Notes: generated by a model from the letters alone, not told the origin. 42,391 bases of DNA from JBBAFS01 sp041655255 (GCA_041655255.1 JBBAFS010000006.1:1-42391); one strand, 5' to 3'. Shown: positions 30,147 through 38,171, numbered from the stretch's first letter. Translations and numbers: made by a program.

Positions 30147-31360
30147 ATGTTACGTATCATACTCAGTGGCTGTGGCGGACGGATGGGGCAAGTAATTACC
30201 TCAATGGTTGAGAAGATGGACAATGCATCTATAGTAGCTGGAATCGATGTTATTGATGTTGATAGTCCCTACCCTGTGTTTAAAACACTCGGAGAATGCG
30301 ACGTTGAAGGTGATGTTGTTATCGATTTCACCAGTCCTAAAAACAGTGAAGCTTTAGTTGCATATGCTGTTGAAAAACATCTTCCTGTGGTGTTAGCAAC
30401 CACAGGCCAAGAACCTTCACAGCTCGCTTTAATTGAGCAAGCTGCAGAACACATTGCCCTATTTAGATCAGGGAATATGTCACTAGGGATTAACTTAGTC
30501 CAACAATTACTTCAAAGTACGACGAAAGTCTTAGGTGATCGATATGATATTGAGATTATTGAAAAGCACCACAACCAGAAAAAAGATGCCCCAAGTGGAA
30601 CTGCCTTGATGCTTGCCGATTCGGTCAATGAAGTACGTCTTAAAAAGCTTGCTTACATCAACGGCCGTAGTGGTGCGGACGCCTACGCTCCCCTAGTGAG
30701 TTAGGCATCCACGCTATTCGAGGAGGGACAATTGTTGGACAACACCAAGTTCTTTTCAGTGGTGATGATGAGCTCATCTCTATTGAACACCACGCCTACT
30801 CACGTCAAGTGTTTGCAACCGGGGCTATAAGGGCAGCTTCGTATGTTGTGAGACAAAAACCTGGGCTCTATTCGATGCAAGATATGATCTTTGAAGAGAG
30901 TGCCATTACCACACTGTATGTCAATGAGAAACAGATTTTAGTCTCTGTCGATTCACTACCACACGATATGAATGCCGTCAGTGAATTATATTCAGCTTTA
31001 GCTGAAGGAGATATCTTAGTCGATATGATCAGCCACACTGGCTCTTCAAATGGACATATCTATATTGCCTTTACTATTGAAGAGCGAAGCAGGGAGAAGG
31101 CTCAGAAGATCTTACAAGGGTATATAGAGGGATATGAGAGTGTGAAGGTACGAATTGTAGAAGATGTGACTAAACTCACTGTAGAGGGTCCAGGAATGGA
31201 GTTTCAATCGGGTGTTGCTTCACGATTGTTCTCTATTATGGCTCACTCATCTATCGATGTATTGGCTGTAAGTACCAGTGAAATAAAAATTAGCTTTGTC
31301 ACCCACTCTCAAGATGTAGAAAAAGCAACTCAATTGATTAAAGAGGAATTTAGAATCTAA
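30147..31360 (+). pseudogene. dapB: DapB fused to two ACT domains, with an apparent frameshift
   Basis: The first part (start ATG at 30147, GGAGG 5 nt upstream) is a normal DapB: ILSGCGGRMGQVI, VLATTGQEPSQ, and the catalytic EKHHNQKKDAPSGTALML. The frame ends at a TAG (30702-30704), but the DapB sequence continues one base back (frame -1) as SELGIHAIRGGTIVGQHQVLF then GLYSMQDM. One extra C in the CCCC run at 30690-30693 would restore a single reading frame. After the DapB end, about 165 more residues form two ACT domains like those of aspartokinase: NAVSELYSALAEGDILVDM, then GPGMEFQSGVASRLFSIMA and STSEIKISFVTHS. The intact gene would be about 404 residues. Either a recent mutation or a sequence error; a lysine-sensing DapB is the inferred ancestral form. 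Confidence 0.82.
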
Positions 31361-31381
31361 ATAAGAAGATTATGATAACTA

Positions 31382-31406
31382 ACCCCCACGATTGTGGGGG
31401 TGTTTT
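31382..31406 (+). terminator. Terminator after the dapA2-dapB2 unit
   Basis: ACCCCCAC / GTGGGGGT 8-bp stem, GATT loop, then GTTTT. It lies between the convergent dapB2 and ferredoxin-like genes and may serve both. Confidence 0.75.
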
Positions 31407-31410
31407 ACTT

Positions 31411-31938
31411 TTATGCTTTAGAGAGGCGCTCCATCGAAACAACGCGCTCGTAATACTCATTTGGGTATGAGACGTGCATCACCGTTGTTCGGTCATTTCT
31501 CTTTGCTTGAACTACTCGCAGTACCGTCCCATCACACACATAGTTTCCCAATCGATCAACTAAGCGTACCGTATCTCCATCTTTCGGAAGTGGAAGATAC
31601 TCAAATGGGAAAGCGATATATGCTTCGTTTTCCACAAACTCATATTTCTTTAAATAGATTGCCATACCAGGACAGGCGGCAACACACAATGAGCAGCCTG
31701 TACATTTTGCTAAATCGACCACAGGTATTGTTGTAATATCTTTACCAATGGTAATAGCACCTGTGGGACAAGCGGTCTCACAAGGGTTACATGGAATCTC
31801 TTCGACACACTCAATGACTGCAGCTAAGGCTCTACGATCAGTTGGTGGAAGTGTATAACAGGGGCTGTTGTGTAATTCTACCATACTCACAGCACCAGTA
31901 ACCTTTAGTGGTTGATCATATATATCTACATCTTTCAT
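31411..31938 (-). CDS. Ferredoxin-like subunit with two [4Fe-4S] motifs (oxidoreductase complex)
   Basis: 175 residues. Two Cys clusters, PCNPCETACPTGAI and CTGCSLCVAACPGMAI, plus an extra upstream Cys (IECVEEIPC), indicate two [4Fe-4S] centres. The C-terminal 75 residues (YLPLPKDGDTVRLVDRLGNYV) form a small beta domain. As last gene of the FAD/[2Fe-2S]/BFD operon, it probably passes electrons from the flavin subunits to the respiratory or ferredoxin pool. Size and content recall the 20-kDa gamma subunit of heteromeric proline dehydrogenases, an analogy and not a proof of substrate. Confidence 0.85.
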   Translation of the reverse strand: MKDVDIYDQPLKVTGAVSMVELHNSPCYTLPPTDRRALAAVIECVEEIPCNPCETACPTGAITIGKDITTIPVVDLAKCTGCSLCVAACPGMAIYLKKYEFVENEAYIAFPFEYLPLPKDGDTVRLVDRLGNYVCDGTVLRVVQAKRNDRTTVMHVSYPNEYYERVVSMERLSKA

Positions 31939-31941
31939 CTC

Positions 31942-33033
31942 TTATCCCCTCTGATGTCCAATAATTGCTGCTTTCGCATCTCTTCGCTTTTGACCAAACA
32001 TCCCAGCACGAAGTACATCTAAGCGTCTTTGTGCCTCTTCAAAGTGTGTATGATAATCGCTATCTGAGATGTATCCTAAAGAGTGAGCAGCACTTAAGCC
32101 AGCCATTCTTCCCTCTTCCATGGCAGTTGAAGCCTCTTCCACTCCGCTGATATCACCAGCAAGGTAGATAGATGGAATGCTTGTTTTCATACTTTCATCA
32201 TGCCACGGGACCATCCCTCCAAGTAGTGGAGTATATATTGGTTCACACCCTGCTGCAAAGGCAAGTTCAACTAATGGTGTTAATCCAGCAGCAATACAGA
32301 TGGTATCGACATCGACATCAAACTCAGTTCCACTGATTGGTCGCCATTTATCATCGAGTTGAACAATAGTAGCCCCCTCTACTCGGTCTTTACCCCACGC
32401 TTTTTTCACAGTATGACGGGTATAAAAGGGGACCTTTGCTCGGCGCACCTTGGCAGTGTGAACTCCATAGCCTCCTAATTGAGGGGCAGCTTCCACTACT
32501 CCAATTACATCAGCTCCAGCTTGTAACAGTTGATACGAAACAATCACTCCAACGTTTCCTGATCCTATCATAAGGACTTTCGTACCAGGAAGTACTCGAT
32601 GAAGGTTAATCATCGTTTGGGCAGCTCCTGCCCCCATGACACCGGGAAGTGTCCAGCCAGGGAAGTTTACTGAGTTTTCAATCGCACCACTGGCGATGAT
32701 TACTCGATCTGCTTTGACTGTGACACTTGTTTGTTTGTCTCGAATAATCCACACCTCTGTTTGGTTAAAAATCCCAACAGCTTCGGCATCCAACCACACT
32801 TCTATGTGTAACTCTTCGGCCTCTTTGAGTAACTGAGTTCCAATATCAATCCCACGAACTCCAGCACGGTGTTCATGTGAGCCAAAGAATTTATGGATTT
32901 GTTTAAATAACTGTCCACCAGGTTTACTATTTTCATCAACTAAGAGAACTTTAGCACCACCACGGGCAGCTTCTAATGCTGCAGATAAACCAGCGGGACC
33001 TGCTCCAATGACAAGAACTTCACATTTATGCAT
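31942..33033 (-). CDS. FAD/NAD-binding oxidoreductase, HcnB-like subunit
   Basis: 363 residues from the chosen start. Two dinucleotide folds: VLVIGAGPAGLSAALEAARGG at the N-terminus (FAD) and KVLMIGSGNVGVIVSYQLLQAG in the middle, with VDVDTICIAAGLTPLVE and IYLAGDISGVEEASTAMEEGRMAG near the end, the usual FAD-binding block. This is the HcnB / D-hydroxyproline-dehydrogenase alpha type of pyridine-nucleotide-disulphide oxidoreductase. The frame is open to 33078, but the ATG at 33033 has GGGGGA upstream and starts directly at the FAD motif. It overlaps the [2Fe-2S] gene by 8 bp. The electron acceptor side is likely the ferredoxin subunit next door. Confidence 0.88.
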   Translation of the reverse strand: MHKCEVLVIGAGPAGLSAALEAARGGAKVLLVDENSKPGGQLFKQIHKFFGSHEHRAGVRGIDIGTQLLKEAEELHIEVWLDAEAVGIFNQTEVWIIRDKQTSVTVKADRVIIASGAIENSVNFPGWTLPGVMGAGAAQTMINLHRVLPGTKVLMIGSGNVGVIVSYQLLQAGADVIGVVEAAPQLGGYGVHTAKVRRAKVPFYTRHTVKKAWGKDRVEGATIVQLDDKWRPISGTEFDVDVDTICIAAGLTPLVELAFAAGCEPIYTPLLGGMVPWHDESMKTSIPSIYLAGDISGVEEASTAMEEGRMAGLSAAHSLGYISDSDYHTHFEEAQRRLDVLRAGMFGQKRRDAKAAIIGHQRG

Positions 33034-33358
33034 GGGTGTCCCCCTTTTTCCACTCGCCGTAACCAATTTGAGTCTCAATTACCATTCCATCTTCAACTGC
33101 GGTAATACATGTTCTTATATTTGGAATACCATTGACAATCATAGTGCAGTCGGTGCAACGGCCAATACCACAATAAATTCCTCTTGGTTCGTGAACCTTT
33201 ACTGTTTTTCTAAAATAGGAGGTACCACTTGCTAATAACACAGCAGCAATCATCTCCCCTTTGCGAGCTTGCATCTTTTTCCCATCAACGGTGATGGTGA
33301 CCATTTCACTCTCTTCTAAAGGCCCTAAAACAGGGTGATCAACAATTCTATAACTCAT
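33026..33358 (-). CDS. [2Fe-2S] ferredoxin-like subunit, HcnA-like
   Basis: 110 residues. Plant-type [2Fe-2S] motif C-x4-C-x2-C-x12-C in IYCGIGRCTDCTMIVNG and PNIRTC, preceded by MVTITVDGKKMQARKGEMIAAVLLASG, which is typical of the HcnA / sarcosine-oxidase-alpha N-terminal ferredoxin domain. In relatives this domain is either a separate subunit or fused to the HcnB-like protein; here it is separate. It overlaps the BFD gene by 11 bp and the FAD gene by 8 bp. Confidence 0.9.
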   Translation of the reverse strand: MSYRIVDHPVLGPLEESEMVTITVDGKKMQARKGEMIAAVLLASGTSYFRKTVKVHEPRGIYCGIGRCTDCTMIVNGIPNIRTCITAVEDGMVIETQIGYGEWKKGDTHA

Positions 33359-33635
33359 CTGTGTTCTCCTGTTTCTCTAATGTTTTCATCTGTTCAGTTC
33401 TTACTGGAAAGCGATATTTCACTTGAAGAATCTCTTCAAGAGGTTTTCCTGTCTTTTGGCTAATAAGACGGGCAATAACTTTAGAACAGCTTCTTCCTTG
33501 GCATAATCCCATGCCAGCTCGAGTTATCCGTTTCACATCATCTAGTGTGTGATACCCTTGATCTATAACACGCTCAATTTCACTGAGCGTGACTTCTTCA
33601 CATCGACATACGATGTAGTCTTCTTTCTCACTCAC
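33348..33635 (-). CDS. BFD-type [2Fe-2S] protein
   Basis: 95 residues. C-x-C in IVCRCEEVTLSEIE and C-x4-C in AGMGLCQGRSC are the BFD-like [2Fe-2S] pattern; in homologues this domain is the C-terminal part of HcnB-like subunits or of sarcosine oxidase alpha. Here it is a separate gene, so the complex is split into more subunits than the classical HcnABC. It lies between the two flavin genes. Confidence 0.9.
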   Translation of the reverse strand: MSEKEDYIVCRCEEVTLSEIERVIDQGYHTLDDVKRITRAGMGLCQGRSCSKVIARLISQKTGKPLEEILQVKYRFPVRTEQMKTLEKQENTDEL

Positions 33636-33646
33636 GAAAGTCCCCC

Positions 33647-34813
33647 TTAAAACCTGTTGGGCGAAAGTTCAGAAAGACGCTTTTCTACTTTCTGATCGAC
33701 AATCATTTCACTTAATAGTTTTCCTGTGATAGGAGCTAAACTAATACCATCACCTTCGTGACCTGCGGCAGTGTAAAATCCTTCAATCCCATCGTGTTCT
33801 CCTAAGAGCATTTTCCCATCAGGAGTAGCTGGGCGTAAGCCTGCCATCACACGAATCATATTCACTTCTTTCATCACAGGGACTATGGAGGTTGCTTGGT
33901 TCACTACAGCACGAATTCCATCCATAGTGGTACGTGTGTCAAATCCAACATTCTCACGAGTACTTCCAATGAGGTATGAATCCCCTTCGGTGCGGGTAAA
34001 TGCAAACCCGAGCCCTAAGCGTAACTCCTCTTCAGTCGACTCTAATGTGATACCACTTTTGAGCTTACTGACCAAGTACCGTGCCGTCCATAAATTAGCT
34101 TCTCCTACTGCAGGAACTTTCTCAGTAATCACTACTTGTCCCCTTTTTGGTTCAATAGGGACATGGGCTTCGACAAGCGAGGCAACCTCTTTAGCCCACG
34201 CTCCAGCAGCATTCACTACAACAGGAGCTTCAAAATGGAGATTTTGAGCAGTGGAGACAATAAAATTCCCATTTCCTTGTTTCTCAATACCGACAACTGG
34301 AGCGTTGTGAACAACCTCCATTCCCATATCTCGCCCTTTTTGGGCAAGGCGGTACATGACAGAAAATGGATATGCTTGGCTATCTGTTGGACTATACGTT
34401 GAGGCGATAAATCGCTCACTTAAAAACGGTTGTTTTTTACGTGTCTCTTTTTGATCGAGAATCACCACATCGAGGCCGTAGGCTTGTTGTTGTTTCACAA
34501 AGTCCTCCATCACCTCTAACTCTTTTTGATTCTCAATTAAGACCATTCCACCTAGGGAGTGAAAGCCTAAGGTATCGTCCAATTCACTAACCAATGATTT
34601 GTACAATTCAAGTGACTCGAATGCCAATTCAAGGTTAATCCCTGGCTGTTTTGATTGAAACAAAATCATATCGTCGCACGAGCCACTTGCCCCGTTAGCA
34701 AAGTTTCCTCGATCAACAACGACGACTCGCTTCCCTCTTTTAGTAAGATAGTAACCGCTTGATAACCCAATGATTCCGCCACCGATTACCACTACATCAT
34801 ACGAAGAACTCAT
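33647..34813 (-). CDS. FAD-dependent amine/imino-acid oxidoreductase, HcnC/DAO-like subunit
   Basis: 388 residues, DAO superfamily (D-amino-acid oxidase, glycine oxidase, sarcosine oxidase beta, D-hydroxyproline dehydrogenase beta). N-terminal YDVVVIGGGIIGLSSGYYLTKRGKRVVVVDRG binds FAD; VVVNAAGAWAKEVASLV, PIEPKRGQVVITE and the C-terminal AGLRPATPDGKMLLGEHDGIEGFYTAAGHEGDGISLAPITGKLLSEMI are typical. It is the substrate-oxidising subunit. It leads the five-gene operon under the shared operator. Best guess of substrate class is a proline- or D-amino-acid-like compound; the sequence does not settle which. Confidence 0.9.
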   Translation of the reverse strand: MSSSYDVVVIGGGIIGLSSGYYLTKRGKRVVVVDRGNFANGASGSCDDMILFQSKQPGINLELAFESLELYKSLVSELDDTLGFHSLGGMVLIENQKELEVMEDFVKQQQAYGLDVVILDQKETRKKQPFLSERFIASTYSPTDSQAYPFSVMYRLAQKGRDMGMEVVHNAPVVGIEKQGNGNFIVSTAQNLHFEAPVVVNAAGAWAKEVASLVEAHVPIEPKRGQVVITEKVPAVGEANLWTARYLVSKLKSGITLESTEEELRLGLGFAFTRTEGDSYLIGSTRENVGFDTRTTMDGIRAVVNQATSIVPVMKEVNMIRVMAGLRPATPDGKMLLGEHDGIEGFYTAAGHEGDGISLAPITGKLLSEMIVDQKVEKRLSELSPNRF

Positions 34814-34840
34814 CTTTTAACCTTCTTTTATTACAAGTAA

Positions 34841-34859
34841 CTACTCACCTAATGAGTAG
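34841..34859 (-). promoter_or_regulatory. Operator 2 (oxidoreductase operon): CTACTCACCTAATGAGTAG
   Basis: Perfect 7-bp inverted repeat CTACTCA/TGAGTAG with a 5-nt centre, the same arm-and-spacer geometry as operator 1. On the coding strand GCTACTCATT begins 6 nt after the -10 box. Confidence 0.65.
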
Positions 34860-34866
34860 CGTGTTA

Positions 34867-34894
34867 ATTCTATCATGCTCACCGATGAAGTCAA
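34867..34894 (-). promoter_or_regulatory. Promoter of the oxidoreductase operon
   Basis: Minus strand TTGACT, 16-nt spacer, TAGAAT, immediately upstream of operator 2 and immediately downstream of the TRAP terminator. Confidence 0.7.
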
Positions 34895-34935
34895 GAAAAA
34901 AAATGCCAGAAGTTACACAAATGGCAACCTCTGGC
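34895..34935 (-). terminator. Terminator after the TAXI-TRAP operon
   Basis: On the minus strand GCCAGAGGTT and AACTTCTGGC pair (10 bp with one G-T) around an 11-nt loop, followed by a run of T. It insulates the transporter operon from the next promoter. Confidence 0.8.
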
Positions 34936-34952
34936 AAAAATCATCGTTTCGG

Positions 34953-36860
34953 TTATGCTGCTACAGCAGATGCCTTTTTAGAGGCAATCATTTTAGCAAC
35001 AAAGTAGACAATCACAACAACAGCTGAAACAACTAAGGCAACTTGTGTTACCACGTTGTGCATTACTTTTAAGTTCATCGAAATAATGGTGAACGCTACA
35101 GCAGCTGCTCCCAAAAGAACTCTTGGAACCATCTTCAGTCTTGTATTCCAATACCCTACTACTGCAGTAGATAAGGTAATAACTGCATACGTTACAATAA
35201 TGATAAGGGTAAGTACTTGCATAAATGTTCCATCAAGTAAGAACGCTGGGTTATAGGTAAAGATGAATGGGATAATAAATCCAACAGTAGCTAAGTTCAT
35301 CCCTTCAAATCCAGTTTTCAATGGATCACTTCCGGCAATAGCTGCTCCACAGTAAGAAGCAATACTCACTGGTGGTGTAATCTCAGCTAAAATTGCGAAG
35401 TAGAAGACAAATAAGTGAGCGGTAAGAACGTGAATTCCCATTGCTTGAAGTGCTGGTCCACCGATGGTGACCGCTACGATATAAGCAGGGGTACATGGCA
35501 TTCCCATTCCCATTAAAATGGAGGTAAACATAATTAAGAGTAAAGCAGGAAGGAGGATACCTCGTGACCACGATTGAATGACTGACGCAATTCCTAATGC
35601 TAAACCGGTGTTCGTTACGATACTGATGACCATTCCAGCTCCAGCACATGTGACTGCTAACATAATTAAGTTCTTTCCACTTAATTCAAACGTATCCCAT
35701 AATTTGGCAAACGTCATACGGGTCTCTTTAGTTACAAAGGTGAGTATGTAGGTAGCTAAGATACCGTATACAGCTCCAACAAAGGGTGAAAATCCAACAC
35801 TAAGTAGTACGATAAGAAGGATCAGTGGAATTAATTGATATGAGTCTTTGAGAATTTGTTTTGTTGGGATTATTTCACTTTCATCCATACCACTTAATCG
35901 ATCTTTCTTTGCTACAAAGTGGACTCTCACTAAAATACTGAAAAAGTAGAAAATAGCACCAATTAAAGCAGCTTTAATGATATGAACATAGGCAATACCG
36001 GTAATTTCCGACATGACAAATGCTCCAGCTCCCATAATCGGAGGCATTAACAGCCCACCGGTTGAAGCAGCTGCTTCAACAGCTCCAGCAAATTGTGCTC
36101 GATACCCAAGGCGTTTCATCAGTGGAATGGTAAATACTCCAGTAGCGTAGACGTTTGCGGCGGCTACTCCACTAATGGAACCAAATAATCCTGATGAGAT
36201 AACTGCAATTTTTGCAGGTCCACCAGCACTTCGCCCTGCTAAGGAGACAGCAAGGTTGGTAAAGTACTCACCAGTTTTAGTATTTTGCATAAATGCACCA
36301 AAGATAACGAATATGGCAACAAAGGTCGCCGTAACTCCTACAATTGATCCATATATACCATCACTTGTCAGTAGAAAGTTAATCTCAGCCACTCGAGCTA
36401 ATGACATTGGTTTGTACCAAAATATACCACTCATGTAAGGGGCTGCAAAGATGTACACAAAAAACACACTAATTAAAATAGCCATTGCAGGGACAACTAC
36501 ACGTCTTACCGCTTCAATAACTAAGATAATATTAATCCACCCTAAAATTGCTTGAGTTGTAGTAACAGGATCTAACATCGTATAACGAAGGTTTAGATCG
36601 TGATTATTCAGCATCAAGTAAATTGGTGGTAGTAAAGCTAAGAAAGCAAATATTACATCGAAAATCGATGGCCGATCTGTCGGCGATTTTTTCGTAGCGG
36701 GATATAGTATGTAAGCCATTGGTAAAAGACCGAGAAGGTGGAACCCTCTTTGGATCCTTGGCTGAAATACCCCGAATATTGCTGTATAGAGGTGGAACAG
36801 TGCAATTGCAACAAGTGCAACACTCACTGCCCATTTCATCCAACCTTTTAATTCTCGCAT
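34953..36860 (-). CDS. TRAP transporter permease, fused DctQ-DctM (TAXI type)
   Basis: 635 residues with many membrane helices. About the first 130 residues form a four-helix DctQ-like part; from about 170 on is the DctM large subunit, with GSISGVAAANVYATGVFTIPLMKRLGY, VEAAASTGGLLMPPIMGAGAFVM and GMGMPCTPAYIVAVTIGGPAL, all DctM signatures. Such fused permeases accompany TAXI-family binding proteins, as here. It imports an organic-acid or amino-acid-like solute using an ion gradient. The gene follows the binding-protein gene with a hairpin in the 76-bp gap. Confidence 0.92.
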   Translation of the reverse strand: MRELKGWMKWAVSVALVAIALFHLYTAIFGVFQPRIQRGFHLLGLLPMAYILYPATKKSPTDRPSIFDVIFAFLALLPPIYLMLNNHDLNLRYTMLDPVTTTQAILGWINIILVIEAVRRVVVPAMAILISVFFVYIFAAPYMSGIFWYKPMSLARVAEINFLLTSDGIYGSIVGVTATFVAIFVIFGAFMQNTKTGEYFTNLAVSLAGRSAGGPAKIAVISSGLFGSISGVAAANVYATGVFTIPLMKRLGYRAQFAGAVEAAASTGGLLMPPIMGAGAFVMSEITGIAYVHIIKAALIGAIFYFFSILVRVHFVAKKDRLSGMDESEIIPTKQILKDSYQLIPLILLIVLLSVGFSPFVGAVYGILATYILTFVTKETRMTFAKLWDTFELSGKNLIMLAVTCAGAGMVISIVTNTGLALGIASVIQSWSRGILLPALLLIMFTSILMGMGMPCTPAYIVAVTIGGPALQAMGIHVLTAHLFVFYFAILAEITPPVSIASYCGAAIAGSDPLKTGFEGMNLATVGFIIPFIFTYNPAFLLDGTFMQVLTLIIIVTYAVITLSTAVVGYWNTRLKMVPRVLLGAAAVAFTIISMNLKVMHNVVTQVALVVSAVVVIVYFVAKMIASKKASAVAA

Positions 36861-36891
36861 ATACGAATCACTCCAATCATTTCATAGACGA

Positions 36892-36913
36892 TGGGAGCGC
36901 GCTTGCGCTCCCA
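36892..36913 (-). repeat. Intercistronic hairpin between TAXI and permease genes
   Basis: GGGAGCGC-GCTT-GCGCTCCC with one further T-A pair gives a 9-bp GC-rich stem and no T run. Such a hairpin usually protects the upstream mRNA end and favours more binding protein than permease. Confidence 0.7.
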
Positions 36914-36936
36914 CAATTTCACACTAAGATTCTCTT

Positions 36937-37974
36937 TTAGAGAACACCAATTTCTTTGAAATACTTCGCAGCACCTGGGTGCAATGGAACCATGGTTCCA
37001 GCAGCGGTCTCTTTGTTGAAGTAGATTTCAAATGATGGGTTAAGCTTTTTAACTGCATCGATATTCTCGATTAAAGCTTTTACGAAGCTGTATACAACCA
37101 CTTCGGGCATACTGCTTCGAACGATAATCTCGGTTGAGTGTCCGATTGCTTGAATATCTTTGTCGATACCTTTGTATGTTCCACCAGGAATCACGTTCAA
37201 TCCACTTTCAAAGGGGACTGTTCCATAGGTGTTTGCACTAAATTTTACAAGGTCATCACTGGCAGCTAAGAGAGTAGAGTCTCGGGAGATAGCCATTTCT
37301 GTGATTGCTGCGCCAGGAAGTCCTAAACAAGCAATAACATAATCGACGTGACGGTCTTTGTAGAGGTTAACCATATCGCCATAAGCGGCATATTGGACTC
37401 TACCACCGTTTTTCTCAATAGCGGCATAAGAAATTCCGTAGTGTTGGAAAAGAAGTTCAGTAAGAGCTCTTTCACTTGTTCCAACCATTGGTCCTGCTAA
37501 GTTTATTCTTTCACCTGCTTTTACTTTTGCTACAAATTCATCAATAGTAGTAATTCCTGTGCTTTTTGCAGCAAAGAAGTGGTAAAAGTCGACACTAAAT
37601 GGTCCAGCAACTCCAGCAAAGCCTTTGACTTCACGATTAAAGAGTGCTTCAAGACCAATTTGAGCAGCCTTATCTACATATCCAACGCCCCAACCAAAGT
37701 CATCCTCACCAGCATCTAATCTTAGTGGGTTCTCGGTACCACCACCTGGAATAACTTTTAAAGCAATTTGTGGGAATTGGCTTGTAATGATGGAACTCAT
37801 TCCACCAGCTTGTACGTACCATCCACCACCCATTCCACCTGCGGTCCACGTATAGGTACCAGGGGTTAACTCTGTTGCATCAGCAGCGACTTGTTCTTTT
37901 TGCGCTGCGGCAAAGAGTACTCCTGTTGTCAGTACCAATAAAAGTACCAGCAACATTTTAGAAACTTTTCTCAT
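36937..37974 (-). CDS. TAXI-family TRAP solute-binding protein
   Basis: 345 residues. A signal peptide (MRKVSKMLLVLLLVLTTGVLFAAA, no lipobox) leads a periplasmic binding protein of the TAXI family: YTWTAGGMGGGWYVQAGGMSSII, the GGGTENPLRLDAGEDDFGWG and LYKDRHVDYVIACLGLPGAAI segments. TAXI proteins have been linked to glutamate/glutamine and related acids, but substrates are mostly unknown. It is first in the operon, with AGGAGG upstream of the ATG and operator 3 in its leader, so it is probably regulated together with dapA1 and the oxidoreductase. Confidence 0.93.
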   Translation of the reverse strand: MRKVSKMLLVLLLVLTTGVLFAAAQKEQVAADATELTPGTYTWTAGGMGGGWYVQAGGMSSIITSQFPQIALKVIPGGGTENPLRLDAGEDDFGWGVGYVDKAAQIGLEALFNREVKGFAGVAGPFSVDFYHFFAAKSTGITTIDEFVAKVKAGERINLAGPMVGTSERALTELLFQHYGISYAAIEKNGGRVQYAAYGDMVNLYKDRHVDYVIACLGLPGAAITEMAISRDSTLLAASDDLVKFSANTYGTVPFESGLNVIPGGTYKGIDKDIQAIGHSTEIIVRSSMPEVVVYSFVKALIENIDAVKKLNPSFEIYFNKETAAGTMVPLHPGAAKYFKEIGVL

Positions 37975-38007
37975 GTTTCCCTCCTCTTAGGATATTCCTT
38001 CACATTG

Positions 38008-38031
38008 GCTACTTCTAATACAATGAGTAGC
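38008..38031 (-). promoter_or_regulatory. Operator 3 (TAXI-TRAP operon)
   Basis: GCTACT and AGTAGC arms 12 nt apart; one half is ATGAGTAGC, identical to operators 1 and 2. On the coding strand GCTACTCATT starts 6 nt after the -10 box, as in operator 2. The other half is less perfect and 3 nt further away. Confidence 0.55.
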
Positions 38032-38037
38032 AAGTCC

Positions 38038-38065
38038 ATCATACCACGCCCTAGATGTTTGTCAA
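38038..38065 (-). promoter_or_regulatory. Promoter of the TAXI-TRAP operon
   Basis: Minus strand TTGACA, 16-nt spacer, TATGAT; start point predicted at the edge of operator 3. Confidence 0.75.
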
Positions 38066-38171
38066 CAATATTTTGGCTGGCATGGTGTTGAGTCTTATCT
38101 CTATACTAATTCAGCAATTAGGCCGTCTTTATGTTCCGCTTAAAAGCACTTAAGGAGAAAATAGAGCTCGA

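Noticed and set aside
30660..30704. Programmed -1 frameshift in dapB2
   Set aside because: No X-XXY-YYZ slippery heptamer or clear stimulatory structure is visible; a missing C in the CCCC run is the simpler reading.
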